Assembly: GCA_964431545.1 (NCBI GenBank)
Contig: CAYSLC010000188.1
Location: forward strand, 1-10,636
Direction of reading: 5' to 3'
Source of the DNA: CAYSLC01 sp964431545
GTDB taxonomy: Bacteria; Desulfobacterota; Desulfobacteria; Desulfobacterales; JAABSP01
DNA: 10,636 bases
Part shown: piece by piece, positions 1-6,783 of the stretch
Layout: each line of letters starts with the position of its first letter
Position numbering within the stretch: the stretch's first letter is position 1
Made by a program: the position numbers and the translations under genes
The notes under the pieces: model-generated
Told to the model about the DNA's origin: nothing
Seen by the model: only the letters and a program-made list of their open reading frames with translations
Database searches by the model: none

Positions 1-962
1 CCCAACCCCATCACCACCCCCTTCCCCACATGAACCAGCTCCGCGGCCCGCCACCACGCCAGATCAACCCGGCCCGGCCGGTCCACCGTCACCTCCCCCA
101 CCAGCCCCCCCATGGGCACCTTCTGGCGCTGGCGGCCCGAGTACCGGGCCAGGTCCCGCCAGCCCAGCCGCTCCCGGATGTCCCCGGCCGTCCGGAACCG
201 CTCCTTGAGGGCGAACCACCCCTCCCGGCCCAGGGGCTGCCCCTCGCTGAAGAGGCAGTTGAGCGCCTCCAGGCGCCGGGCCAGGGACCCGAAGAAGAAC
301 GCCCAGTCCATCCGGTCGAGGTACCGGCCCTTTTTCCGGAGCCGCACCGGCGTGGCCAGCCGGACCCGGAGCCGCTCCGGCGGATCCCCCCCCTCCTCCA
401 GCCATCGGGCCAGGGGATCAGGCCCTTGGGGGGACACATGCCCCTCCGGCACAAGGGGGTGCCGGACCCTCGACCCATCCGGACGGCGCTCGTTCAGGGC
501 CGCCACCTCGTATTTGCGGCGCCCCCTGCCCAGCCCGACCCGTTGCCCCTGGAGCACCGCCATCACCACCACCGGCGCGAACCGGGCGCAGGCCCCGAAC
601 AGGGTCACCGACAGCCGGGACCGTCCCTTTGCCGACCGGGCCGACGGCGACAGGACATACCCCCTCGGCGCGTCCGAAAGCCCCGGCAGGGCGTTCTCCT
701 CCTCCATGAGCAGGGCGTAGGGACAGTTGCCCTTGATCAGGCACGCCCGGCAGTCCGGCCGCCGCTGGAAGGGGCAGACCAGCTTCTGGACCCGCCGGCC
801 CACCAGCCCCCGCCACGCCGACCCCGTGAAGGGGGGCGGACCCGCCTCCGCATCCGGATCGGTCTTGATCTCGAACTCCAGCCGCATCAGGGGCAGATCC
901 CCGAAGAGATCCGCCGGCGACAGCCGTTTTGCCGCGTCCGCGGCGTCTGAAATACCGTGCAT
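1..962 (-). CDS. cas6: CRISPR endoribonuclease Cas6, lacking only its last residues at the window edge
   Basis: Cas6 cuts the CRISPR repeat in pre-crRNA to give mature guide RNAs. The frame is open for 320 codons from the ATG at 962 to the left edge, with no stop. Visible marks are a cysteine cluster C63-x7-C71-x2-C74-x5-C80 in the N-terminal half, seen in the Cas6 subfamily common in deltaproteobacteria; the C-terminal block QKVPMGGLVGEVTV (280-293); and the glycine-rich tail HVGKGVVMGLG, typical of the RAMP fold at the Cas6 C-terminus. The family usually ends just after this loop, so only a few residues are missing. The start is supported by AAAGGAG about 8 nt upstream. It begins 57 bp after the Lon-like protease gene on the same strand, so it is probably co-transcribed with the sigma/anti-sigma/protease genes. 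Which CRISPR subtype it serves cannot be read here; type III is my guess from the context. Family assignment is strong; I did not identify the catalytic residues. Confidence 0.88.
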   Translation of the reverse strand, partial: MHGISDAADAAKRLSPADLFGDLPLMRLEFEIKTDPDAEAGPPPFTGSAWRGLVGRRVQKLVCPFQRRPDCRACLIKGNCPYALLMEEENALPGLSDAPRGYVLSPSARSAKGRSRLSVTLFGACARFAPVVVMAVLQGQRVGLGRGRRKYEVAALNERRPDGSRVRHPLVPEGHVSPQGPDPLARWLEEGGDPPERLRVRLATPVRLRKKGRYLDRMDWAFFFGSLARRLEALNCLFSEGQPLGREGWFALKERFRTAGDIRERLGWRDLARYSGRQRQKVPMGGLVGEVTVDRPGRVDLAWWRAAELVHVGKGVVMGL

Positions 963-1019
963 CGTCCTTGCTCCTTTCCGCGTTCGAGTCGCCCAACGAC
1001 CCCGCCGCCATCGGCGGGT

Positions 1020-3137
1020 TCATCGGTAGTTGAAGGGGAACAGCCGCTCCGGCCGCTCCCATATCCGTTCCAGGACCGCCTCCAGGGGGTCCTCCATCAC
1101 CGTCTTGAAATGGACCCGGTTGAGCCGCCGGGCCGCCTTCCGGACCCGGACCTCCCACACGGCCGCCTCGGCCCGGCCCAGGCGGCCCAGGTCCCGCAGA
1201 CCGGACAGGGGCAGCAGGGCCATGGCCCGGACCGTGGCGCCGAAGGGGGCCGCCCCGCACAATTCCAGGCTCCGCCGGAACCACCCCTCGGCCCCGTCCC
1301 GGTCCCCCAGGGTCCGGAAGAGCCGCCCCAGGTTGAAGCACCAGAGCTGCCACGGGTGGGCCTCCCCGGCCGGGCACTCCCCCGGGTCCCGGCACCACCC
1401 CGCGTACCGGACCGCCGCCGGCCCCCCGAGGTCCGCCAGAAGGCGCGCAACGAGGGCGTGCTGCCAGGGGGAGAACCCATCGACCCCGGCCAGGGCCGCC
1501 TCCCACGATGCCGACCCCAGGTAGGCGAAGCAGGCCGCAACGGCCCCGTCCCGGTCCCCGGCGTCCAGGAGGGCGTAGGCCAGGTAGTTGTAGTGGCGGA
1601 GCCACTCCCCGGCGAACTCCGGCACCGTCCCCTCCCCCAGGGCCGTCCGGGCCCGGGCCGAATAGTCCCGCATCCGGTCGAGGTAGGCCGGTCCCAAAAA
1701 CCCGTAGTTCTGGGAGATCGACCCGTAGAGGCGGCCGAGCACCGGGTGGGTGGGGCACCCGAAGTCCCGCTGGAGGGCGTACTGGGCCTCCAGGAGATCG
1801 AGATACCGGCGGAGTTCGGCCGGCGGCTCCGGATCGAAGTCGAACCGGTTGTGGCGGGCCACCAGGTCGTGGTTGAAGAAATCGGCCACCGCTCCCAGAT
1901 CGGCCCGGCCCGCCGCGTCGAGGAAGCGCCGGGCCCGGCGGGCCCACGCCCCGGCCGTCGAGATCCGGCCCCGGTGGTTGGCGATGGAGAGGTTGACCGC
2001 GCACCACCGGAACGCCGACAGGGGGGCCTCGTCCCGGCCCGTTTCGAACCGGTCCTCCGGCACCAGGGCCGAGATCGCGTCGGCCCGGGCCGCCTCGCTC
2101 CGGCGGGCGCACGCCTCCAGCCGGTCGGTCAGGGCCCCGAACAGGACCGGCGAGGAGAGGACGGCGTCGACCACGGCCCGGGCCTCCCCCTGGTCCCTTG
2201 CCCAGGCGAGCCACGCCGGCGGGGCCGCCTCGATGTTGTCCACCAGGGCCCGGGGGTCCTTGAGCATCCGGGTGAACCCCATGAGCCGGTCGGCGTTCCC
2301 CGGGGCGTAGAGGCGGGCCGCCGTCCACGCGGCGGCCAGGTCCGGGACCGGCAGGAGGCGGACCGGCCCCGCCTCCGGGAAGCGGCCCTCCGCCGCCGGG
2401 CAGAGGATCGCCCGGAACCCCTGGTCCGCGGCCCCCCGCCGCTTGCTTTCGAGGCCCCCGACCCGCCCCACGGCGCCGCCGGCCGAGACCGTCCCGGTGG
2501 CGGCCAGGTCGGCGGGGACCGCTCCGCCCGTGGCCGCCGCCAGGAACCCCAGGGCCAGGGGGAGGCCCAGGGACCGGCCCGTGAACTGGACCCGGCCGTT
2601 GGGGACCGCCAGGGGGAAGAGATGAAACCGGGGCGGCGGGACCCGGCCCAGGAGGGCGCGGCAGGCCCGGGCCGCCTCCCGGACCGCATCGGCCGAGGGG
2701 CGGGAGAGGATCTCGCCGGCCCAGGGGGGCCACGCGACCCCGGGGTCCGGGGCCCCGTCCGGGACCGCCGCCACCAGGAACCGGCGGACATGGGCGATCC
2801 GGCCGTCGGTGACCAGCACCGGGACGTCCCGCCAAGCCCCCGGCCGGACGGACAGGGGCGGGAGGTCGTCGGGGGGGATCCCGTCGAGGACCGACGCCCA
2901 CCACTTTGCCGGGAGGCGGAACCCGTGGAGGCGGTACTGGGCCGCCAGGAAAAGGTCGAGGAGCCGGGCCAGGTCCGGCCGGTCCGCCAGGTTCCGCCGG
3001 ATCTCCCCGATCAGGGCCCGGTTCTCCGCCGGGGCCCGGTCCCCGAAGCCCACGGGATCGGTGCGGAGCAGGGCGTTCTTCAGAGAAGTCCGGTCCCGGG
3101 ACAAAAACGCCAGGCGCTGGAAATCCCGCTCAACCAT
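1020..3137 (-). CDS. Lon-like (S16) Ser/Lys protease domain fused to TPR-like C-terminus, CRISPR-associated
   Basis: A 705-residue protein with three parts. Residues 1-105 are an N-terminal region with no family I recognise. Residues about 110-285 resemble the proteolytic domain of Lon: Ser189 in TGRSLGLP and Lys232 in VGGLESK lie 43 residues apart, as do Ser679 and Lys722 in E. coli Lon, and the stretch between aligns without gaps, including the shared ATG and GG motifs. There is no Walker A/B AAA+ module, so this is not a housekeeping Lon. Residues about 290-700 are helical and TPR-like, for example around HYNYLAYALLDAGDRDGA and the FNLGRLFRTLGDRDGAEGWF region. I see no SAVED or CARF domain and no transmembrane segment, so it should be cytoplasmic. 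The ATG overlaps the end of the anti-sigma gene by 8 bp and has GGGAGG upstream, indicating translational coupling. The likely substrate is the neighbouring anti-sigma protein, by analogy with CalpL cutting CalpT (inference). Confidence 0.85.
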   Translation of the reverse strand: MVERDFQRLAFLSRDRTSLKNALLRTDPVGFGDRAPAENRALIGEIRRNLADRPDLARLLDLFLAAQYRLHGFRLPAKWWASVLDGIPPDDLPPLSVRPGAWRDVPVLVTDGRIAHVRRFLVAAVPDGAPDPGVAWPPWAGEILSRPSADAVREAARACRALLGRVPPPRFHLFPLAVPNGRVQFTGRSLGLPLALGFLAAATGGAVPADLAATGTVSAGGAVGRVGGLESKRRGAADQGFRAILCPAAEGRFPEAGPVRLLPVPDLAAAWTAARLYAPGNADRLMGFTRMLKDPRALVDNIEAAPPAWLAWARDQGEARAVVDAVLSSPVLFGALTDRLEACARRSEAARADAISALVPEDRFETGRDEAPLSAFRWCAVNLSIANHRGRISTAGAWARRARRFLDAAGRADLGAVADFFNHDLVARHNRFDFDPEPPAELRRYLDLLEAQYALQRDFGCPTHPVLGRLYGSISQNYGFLGPAYLDRMRDYSARARTALGEGTVPEFAGEWLRHYNYLAYALLDAGDRDGAVAACFAYLGSASWEAALAGVDGFSPWQHALVARLLADLGGPAAVRYAGWCRDPGECPAGEAHPWQLWCFNLGRLFRTLGDRDGAEGWFRRSLELCGAAPFGATVRAMALLPLSGLRDLGRLGRAEAAVWEVRVRKAARRLNRVHFKTVMEDPLEAVLERIWERPERLFPFNYR

Positions 3138-4290
3138 CTTCCGCCTCCCGGACCACGGCCATCAGGAGTTCCCCCTCCCCTGCTTCCTCCTCTTCGGCGG
3201 TCAGGTCGAACCGGACCAGGAAGCTCCCGGTGCCGGGGTCCCATCGGACCTCGGCCGGAGGTTGGAACGGTCCGGACGGGGCCTTGAGGTGGGCGATGAA
3301 CCGGGACCCGGCCAGTCCCCCGGGCAGGGGCGCGATCCGGCCGTCCACCGTGAGGGTTCCGGCCTCCCGGACCCGGTCGAAGAGGTGGACCGGGGCCGGG
3401 GCCACCCCCTCCAGGGCACCGGCCCGGAGGGTGATCAGGTTGGCGAAGGGGACCGGCCCGTCCCGGTCCCCGGCCGCCAGGGCCAGGCGGTCCGGCTCGA
3501 ACCGGATGGCGGTCAGGGCCGCCTCCGGGGTCTCCGGAACCGCGTCGAGGTAGGCGTCCGGGGCGGCTTGTGCCAGGTCGCGGAGGATCTCCGGGACCGT
3601 GGGGCCCGCAGGTTCCGGCTCCCCGACCCCGACCCCGACGCCGGCGCCGGCCTCCGTGGCGAAGATCCGCGCCACCGACCGCTCCAGGTCCCGGAAGTGG
3701 CGCCGGGGGTCGTCGTCGCCCGACAGGGGCACGGGCAGCGGGGCCCAGACTGGGGCGGCCCGTTCCCCGTCGGCCATGCGGCGGGCCGCCTCCAGGACCT
3801 GCCGGGGGACCGTCCCGTCCATGGGGCCGAGAAGGCCGGCCGGCAGGGGGTAGATGTTCCACGTCTCGATGAACCCCCCGGCCCCGTCCGGTCCGAGGAT
3901 CAGGTCGCCGGGGCCGGCCAGGAGTGCGTCGAAATGGGTCTGGGCCACCTGGAACCGGTCGGAGGTCGCCAGGTTCCGGAGGAGGAGGACCCGGGGCGGG
4001 TTGAAGAAGAACCCGCCGGACCAGCGGCCCAGGTCGGCCCGGACCCACCGGAGCTGGCCGGGTTGGAAGGGGGGATCTTCCGGGGCGGCGCCGGGTCCGG
4101 CCGCCTCCCGGAGCCGCCCGAGGAGCCGGTCCCAGGGGGCCGATCCGTCCTCGGCCGGGTCCCCGCAGTGGGGGCAGATGGTTTGGTGGTACCGGTACGC
4201 CTCCCGGTGTCGGGGAAGGGCCCGGACGTGGGCGGGGGGGCAGGTCCGGAACCGGCGGGCCGCGCGGAGGGCTTGTTTTCGGGTGGTCAT
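3130..4290 (-). CDS. Putative zinc-motif anti-sigma factor with possible MazF-like barrel
   Basis: A 386-residue protein lying between a sigma factor gene and a protease gene. The N-terminus carries C17, H35, C39 and C42; H35-x3-C39-x2-C42 (HQTICPHC) is the signature of zinc-binding anti-sigma domains such as RsrA and the zf-HC2 family. Residues about 78-155 (GQLRWVRADLG through FIETWNIYPLP) look like a small beta-barrel. I compare it with MazF/PemK because the CRISPR regulator CalpT is a MazF homologue, but this part is tentative. A Gly/Val-rich, probably disordered linker (213-229) joins a C-terminal beta-rich region (230-386) ending in an acidic tail. The start at 4290 is chosen for AAGGG about 9 nt upstream and because the zinc motif follows directly. 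An alternative in-frame ATG at 4338, overlapping the sigma stop as TAATG, would add 16 residues but has no clear ribosome site. Role inferred: holds the upstream-encoded sigma factor inactive until cut by the Lon-like protease. Confidence 0.65.
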   Translation of the reverse strand: MTTRKQALRAARRFRTCPPAHVRALPRHREAYRYHQTICPHCGDPAEDGSAPWDRLLGRLREAAGPGAAPEDPPFQPGQLRWVRADLGRWSGGFFFNPPRVLLLRNLATSDRFQVAQTHFDALLAGPGDLILGPDGAGGFIETWNIYPLPAGLLGPMDGTVPRQVLEAARRMADGERAAPVWAPLPVPLSGDDDPRRHFRDLERSVARIFATEAGAGVGVGVGEPEPAGPTVPEILRDLAQAAPDAYLDAVPETPEAALTAIRFEPDRLALAAGDRDGPVPFANLITLRAGALEGVAPAPVHLFDRVREAGTLTVDGRIAPLPGGLAGSRFIAHLKAPSGPFQPPAEVRWDPGTGSFLVRFDLTAEEEEAGEGELLMAVVREAEDG

Positions 4291-4313
4291 GTGGGGTCCC
4301 TTTTCGGTTTCAT
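4287..4313 (-). other. Possible 8-codon coupling mini-ORF before the anti-sigma gene
   Basis: An ATG at 4313 preceded by AGGAGA with about 10 nt spacing opens an eight-residue frame (MKPKRDPT) whose TGA overlaps the anti-sigma ATG as ATGA. This ribosome site is better than that of the anti-sigma gene itself, so the mini-ORF could deliver ribosomes to the downstream start. It may equally be chance in a short spacer. Confidence 0.25.
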
Positions 4314-4337
4314 GGTTTTCCGTCTCCTGAAAGTCCA

Positions 4338-5360
4338 TTACGGGGGCGGCGGGGATCTTTCCAAAATCCGGCAGAGGATTTCGAAAAAGAGGCGGAAGGC
4401 GGCCTTGTCCAAATCGGGCGGAGAGAGCCACGGCTGCTCCGCGAGAAACCGGGCCATCTCCTGTTGGGCCGCCCGGACGTGATTCCGCCCGGTCTGGTCC
4501 GAACAGCCCAGGGTGTCCGCCACCTCGCGGTATTCCATCTCTTGGCAGCGTCTCAGATAGAAGGCGGGTTTCCAGCGCGCCTTGAGGCGGTTTCCGAAGA
4601 CCTCGGCGAGCCGCCGGACCTCCCCGGGGTCGAAGGTCCCCTCGGCCCGGGCCGGCAGATGGCGGGCCGCGCCCTCCAGGTCCTCGAAGGCGGGACGGTC
4701 CTCGGGGGTCATCGTATGGTCCATCAGCCAGCGGACCAGGTCGTTGACCGGGACCCAGACGGGGAGGCCCCCGAACAGCCCGGAGATCCCGTGCCAGAAG
4801 TGGTCGGCCAGCCGGACCATGGCCTCCCGGCGGCGGATCCCGGACAGGGATCGCTCCGCCACAATCTCCCCGGGGAAGGGGACGGCGGCCCGGTCCTCGC
4901 CGGCCAGGGGGGCGATGGGGCGGCTGTCCGGGCGGCGGCTGTAGTGGTAGGCTTTGCCGGCCCTGCGCCGGTGGAACCGGCCGTCGTCCCGGAGCACGTC
5001 CATGGCGTAGTCCCGGAGGTTCCGGAACGGATCGAGGCGATCCCGCCGGATCCGGTCGATCCAGTGGCGGCGGAAGGCGGTCTCCAGGTATCGGGCGGGG
5101 TTGGGGGTGTCGGGGCACAGAACGGCGGCCTGGACCTTGGGACTCTCCAGGAGAAACTCGGCCAGGGCCGATCGGAGGTCCTCCAGGAAAGCGGCGTTCC
5201 CGGTCCCCTGGGCGGAAAGCCCGAAGGCGGCCGGGGTCAGGCGGTCCCGGACGGCCCGGCTGAAAGTGGACCGGGCCACCTCCTCCAGGAGTTCGATGCC
5301 GTCGGGCGTGGCGAGGAGTGCCCGGACGGCGGCCGGCGGCGGATCATCGGGATGGGTCAC
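4338..5360 (-). CDS. Sigma-70-family (ECF-like) sigma factor with long central insertion
   Basis: A 340-residue protein that should direct RNA polymerase to a specific promoter set. Residues 60-110 resemble sigma region 2, with NPARYLETAFRRHWIDRIRR matching the ECF pattern of an aromatic helix followed by the basic ID-x-(I/L)-RR segment. Residues 262-308 form a region-4 helix-turn-helix (MEYREVADTLGCSDQTGRNHV). Between them lie about 150 residues, much more than the short linker of typical ECF factors, and a helical tail follows region 4. The start is GTG at 5360 with AGGGGGAG about 5 nt upstream. It is the first gene of the operon; its TAA stop overlaps a possible ATG of the next gene. Position next to an anti-sigma-like gene, a protease and cas6 suggests a role like CalpS or the Craspase-linked sigma factor. 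Sigma-like identity is well supported; target promoters are unknown. Confidence 0.8.
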   Translation of the reverse strand: MTHPDDPPPAAVRALLATPDGIELLEEVARSTFSRAVRDRLTPAAFGLSAQGTGNAAFLEDLRSALAEFLLESPKVQAAVLCPDTPNPARYLETAFRRHWIDRIRRDRLDPFRNLRDYAMDVLRDDGRFHRRRAGKAYHYSRRPDSRPIAPLAGEDRAAVPFPGEIVAERSLSGIRRREAMVRLADHFWHGISGLFGGLPVWVPVNDLVRWLMDHTMTPEDRPAFEDLEGAARHLPARAEGTFDPGEVRRLAEVFGNRLKARWKPAFYLRRCQEMEYREVADTLGCSDQTGRNHVRAAQQEMARFLAEQPWLSPPDLDKAAFRLFFEILCRILERSPPPP

Positions 5361-5568
5361 GGCGCTCCCCCTTCAGGTTCGGGTGGATCGACAGCACATC
5401 CTTCCACGATTCTGGTATTTGGATGGTCGGGGGGTGGAACATCCCCGGCCCGCGTTCGGGACCCCAAGGCGTCCGTCCGGGAAGGTTTTTGGACGTCCGG
5501 CGGTTTCCGGCGCGGGGTTATGGTTCCGTGGTCATGACAAAGACGATCGGCCTTTCCAATGTCGGGGC

Positions 5569-5598
5569 ACCATACAACGGCGAAGCCGCGGGTGTCAA
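5569..5598 (-). promoter_or_regulatory. Sigma-70-like promoter of the sigma/anti-sigma/protease/cas6 operon
   Basis: On the minus strand a perfect TTGACA (-35, 5598-5593) is followed after 18 nt by TATGGT (-10, 5574-5569, four of six consensus bases). A T/A-rich run lies directly upstream of the -35 box, unusual in this GC-rich DNA. The predicted start is near 5562, giving a leader of about 200 nt before the sigma GTG. This suggests basal expression by the housekeeping sigma factor. Confidence 0.55.
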
Positions 5599-5609
5599 TT
5601 TTTTGGGAG

Positions 5610-5679
5610 GGAGATCTCCGGGGCGAGCGACGGCCCACCGAGGTCTTTGGGGAGATGAAGCTTCGGACGGGAGACCTCC
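5610..5679. repeat. Pair of GGAG-N2-CTCC inverted repeats upstream of the operon promoter
   Basis: GGAGATCTCC at 5610-5619 is a perfect palindrome; GGAGACCTCC at 5670-5679 has the same arms. The copies are exactly 60 bp apart, and the nearer one ends 11 bp upstream of the -35 box of the sigma operon. The flanking bases also match (GGG before, CCGGG after). They could be binding sites for a dimeric regulator, but no cognate regulator is known. Confidence 0.35.
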
Positions 5680-5770
5680 GGGCGTTTTGAAACCTCGGAG
5701 GCGTTTACAGGGAGCCGGCCCGGGGCAAAGCCCGGTGTGTTGGAAAAAGCGCTTTGCGGGGATGGCGCGG

Positions 5771-6550
5771 TCAGACCCGCTCGTAGGTCTCCCGCACCAG
5801 GGCCTTGCCGTGGGCCCGCTCCAGGCGGCGCATGATGAAGTGGCCCCGGGCCATGTCCTGGAAGTGGTCCATGAAGACGGTGTTGATGATCGATCCGCCG
5901 GCGGCGCCCACGATGGGGACGGCGGAGGCCGCCGCCTTTTCGGTCACCACCACCCCGAAGCGGGAGGCGATCTGGCTGATGAGCCGGACCAGGACCGGCG
6001 CGCCCTGCCGGGCGGTCCCCTGCTTGGCGATGAACCGGGCCGCGTCGGAGACCGCCTTGGAGAGGGCCGCCCGCACCGCGTAGTAGCCGGCCTCGGCGCT
6101 GTCGTCGCCGGTCCCCGCCCCGCCCAGGGCGAAGACCTCCAGACAGGCCAGGCGGGCGCCGATGTCCGTCAGGTCCTCCCCCTCGCTGCGGGCGATATCG
6201 GCGATGGAGCGGAGCATCAGCGTGGTGGATACGGAGAGTTCGAAGCCCAGGGCCCCCAGCCCGAACATGCCGCCGACGCCGCCGGAGGCCGCGGCCGCGA
6301 TCTTGTGGAACCGGTCCGCCGACGACTGGGCGGGACGCCTGCCCAGGGTACGCACCGCAAGGTGGAGGGCCTGCTCCAGGGCCTTTTCGCTGATGGTCTG
6401 GACATGGCCGTGCCAGGTCTTGGGCAGGAACTTGAACCCCTGCTCCAGGGGCATGCCGAGCAGGTTCATCACCCGGGCGGCGATCCCCGGCTCCTCCAGG
6501 AGCATCTTCGCATATTTCAGATCCGCAAGATCGGTGCCTTCGATGGCCAT
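5771..6550 (-). CDS. EcsC family protein
   Basis: A 259-residue protein matching the EcsC family throughout. The family's conserved core is seen around residues 85-128, from HKIAAAASGGVGGMFGLGAL on through the LMLRSIADIARSEGED segment, then the YYAVRAAL region, and a C-terminal block with SAVPIVGAAGGSIINTVFMD and HFIMRRLER. The family is named after B. subtilis EcsC; biochemical function is not established. The glycine- and alanine-rich hydrophobic stretches suggest membrane association. The ATG at 6550 has AGAGGA about 7 nt upstream. It is on the same strand as the sigma operon but 410 bp upstream with a separate promoter between, so it is probably an independent gene. It is divergent from the lytic transglycosylase gene. 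Confidence 0.88.
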   Translation of the reverse strand: MAIEGTDLADLKYAKMLLEEPGIAARVMNLLGMPLEQGFKFLPKTWHGHVQTISEKALEQALHLAVRTLGRRPAQSSADRFHKIAAAASGGVGGMFGLGALGFELSVSTTLMLRSIADIARSEGEDLTDIGARLACLEVFALGGAGTGDDSAEAGYYAVRAALSKAVSDAARFIAKQGTARQGAPVLVRLISQIASRFGVVVTEKAAASAVPIVGAAGGSIINTVFMDHFQDMARGHFIMRRLERAHGKALVRETYERV

Positions 6551-6650
6551 GGGTGTTCCTCTTTCCAGTGGGTGGTTTGCTTTCCATACCGCAGGTCCGA
6601 AACCGATATCCTACCAGATCCGAACGTCGGCGCAAATGGAAAATCAGCGG

Positions 6651-6679
6651 TTGAAGAATGGCGGAAAAAAGGGTATGGT
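6651..6679 (+). promoter_or_regulatory. Candidate promoter of the lytic transglycosylase operon
   Basis: TTGAAG (6651-6656), a 17-nt spacer with an A-run, and TATGGT (6674-6679) give a plausible sigma-70 promoter about 105 bp before the ATG at 6784. The -10 hexamer is the same as that of the minus-strand sigma-operon promoter. Confidence 0.45.
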
Positions 6680-6783
6680 GACGCCTTTTCGTCCGCCGAA
6701 GCGGCGCACGTGGGAGGTGCTTCCGTGGCGGGCGCGGTTGAAGTCCCCATGCACCACGTCGAGCGGATCGAGGGAGGATTTGG

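Larger units (their letters stand above)
5361..5770. other. Intergenic regulatory region between EcsC gene and sigma operon
   Basis: A 410-bp stretch with no convincing gene. It holds the sigma-operon promoter (5569-5598), two GGAG-N2-CTCC inverted repeats (5610-5619, 5670-5679), a CCTCCG/CGGAGG stem (5675-5680 with 5696-5701) and a CCGGG/CCCGG hairpin at 5720-5735 just past the EcsC stop. That hairpin has no T-run after it on the minus strand, so I do not call it an intrinsic terminator. About 200 nt separate the predicted transcription start from the sigma GTG, a long leader. Short frames inside it (93 and 32 codons on the minus strand) show no family features. Confidence 0.6.

Noticed and set aside
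30..950. 306-codon plus-strand frame opposite cas6
   Set aside because: Pro/Arg/His-rich translation without motifs; the minus strand encodes Cas6 with its cysteine cluster and glycine-rich tail.
418..2904. 828-codon minus-strand open frame
   Set aside because: Its translation is almost only Gly, Pro, Arg and Ala, with no domains, and it crosses cas6 and the protease, both of which have recognisable motifs and ribosome sites. It is a frame shadow of GC-rich coding DNA.
957..4482. Long plus-strand open frames (776 and 557 codons) opposite the sigma operon
   Set aside because: Low-complexity Pro/Gly/Arg translations antisense to genes with clear family motifs.
5344..5442. 32-codon minus-strand frame overlapping the sigma start
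   Set aside because: The translation looks protein-like and helical in part, but only GGGG touches the ATG, with poor spacing, and coding evidence is too thin at this length.
5357..5638. 93-codon minus-strand frame upstream of the sigma factor, ending in a GTGA overlap with it
   Set aside because: It would begin upstream of the predicted promoter, has no clear ribosome site and shows no family features; probably leader DNA that happens to be open.
5720..5735. CCGGG/CCCGG hairpin as terminator of the EcsC gene
   Set aside because: The stem is only 5 bp and no T-run follows it on the minus strand.
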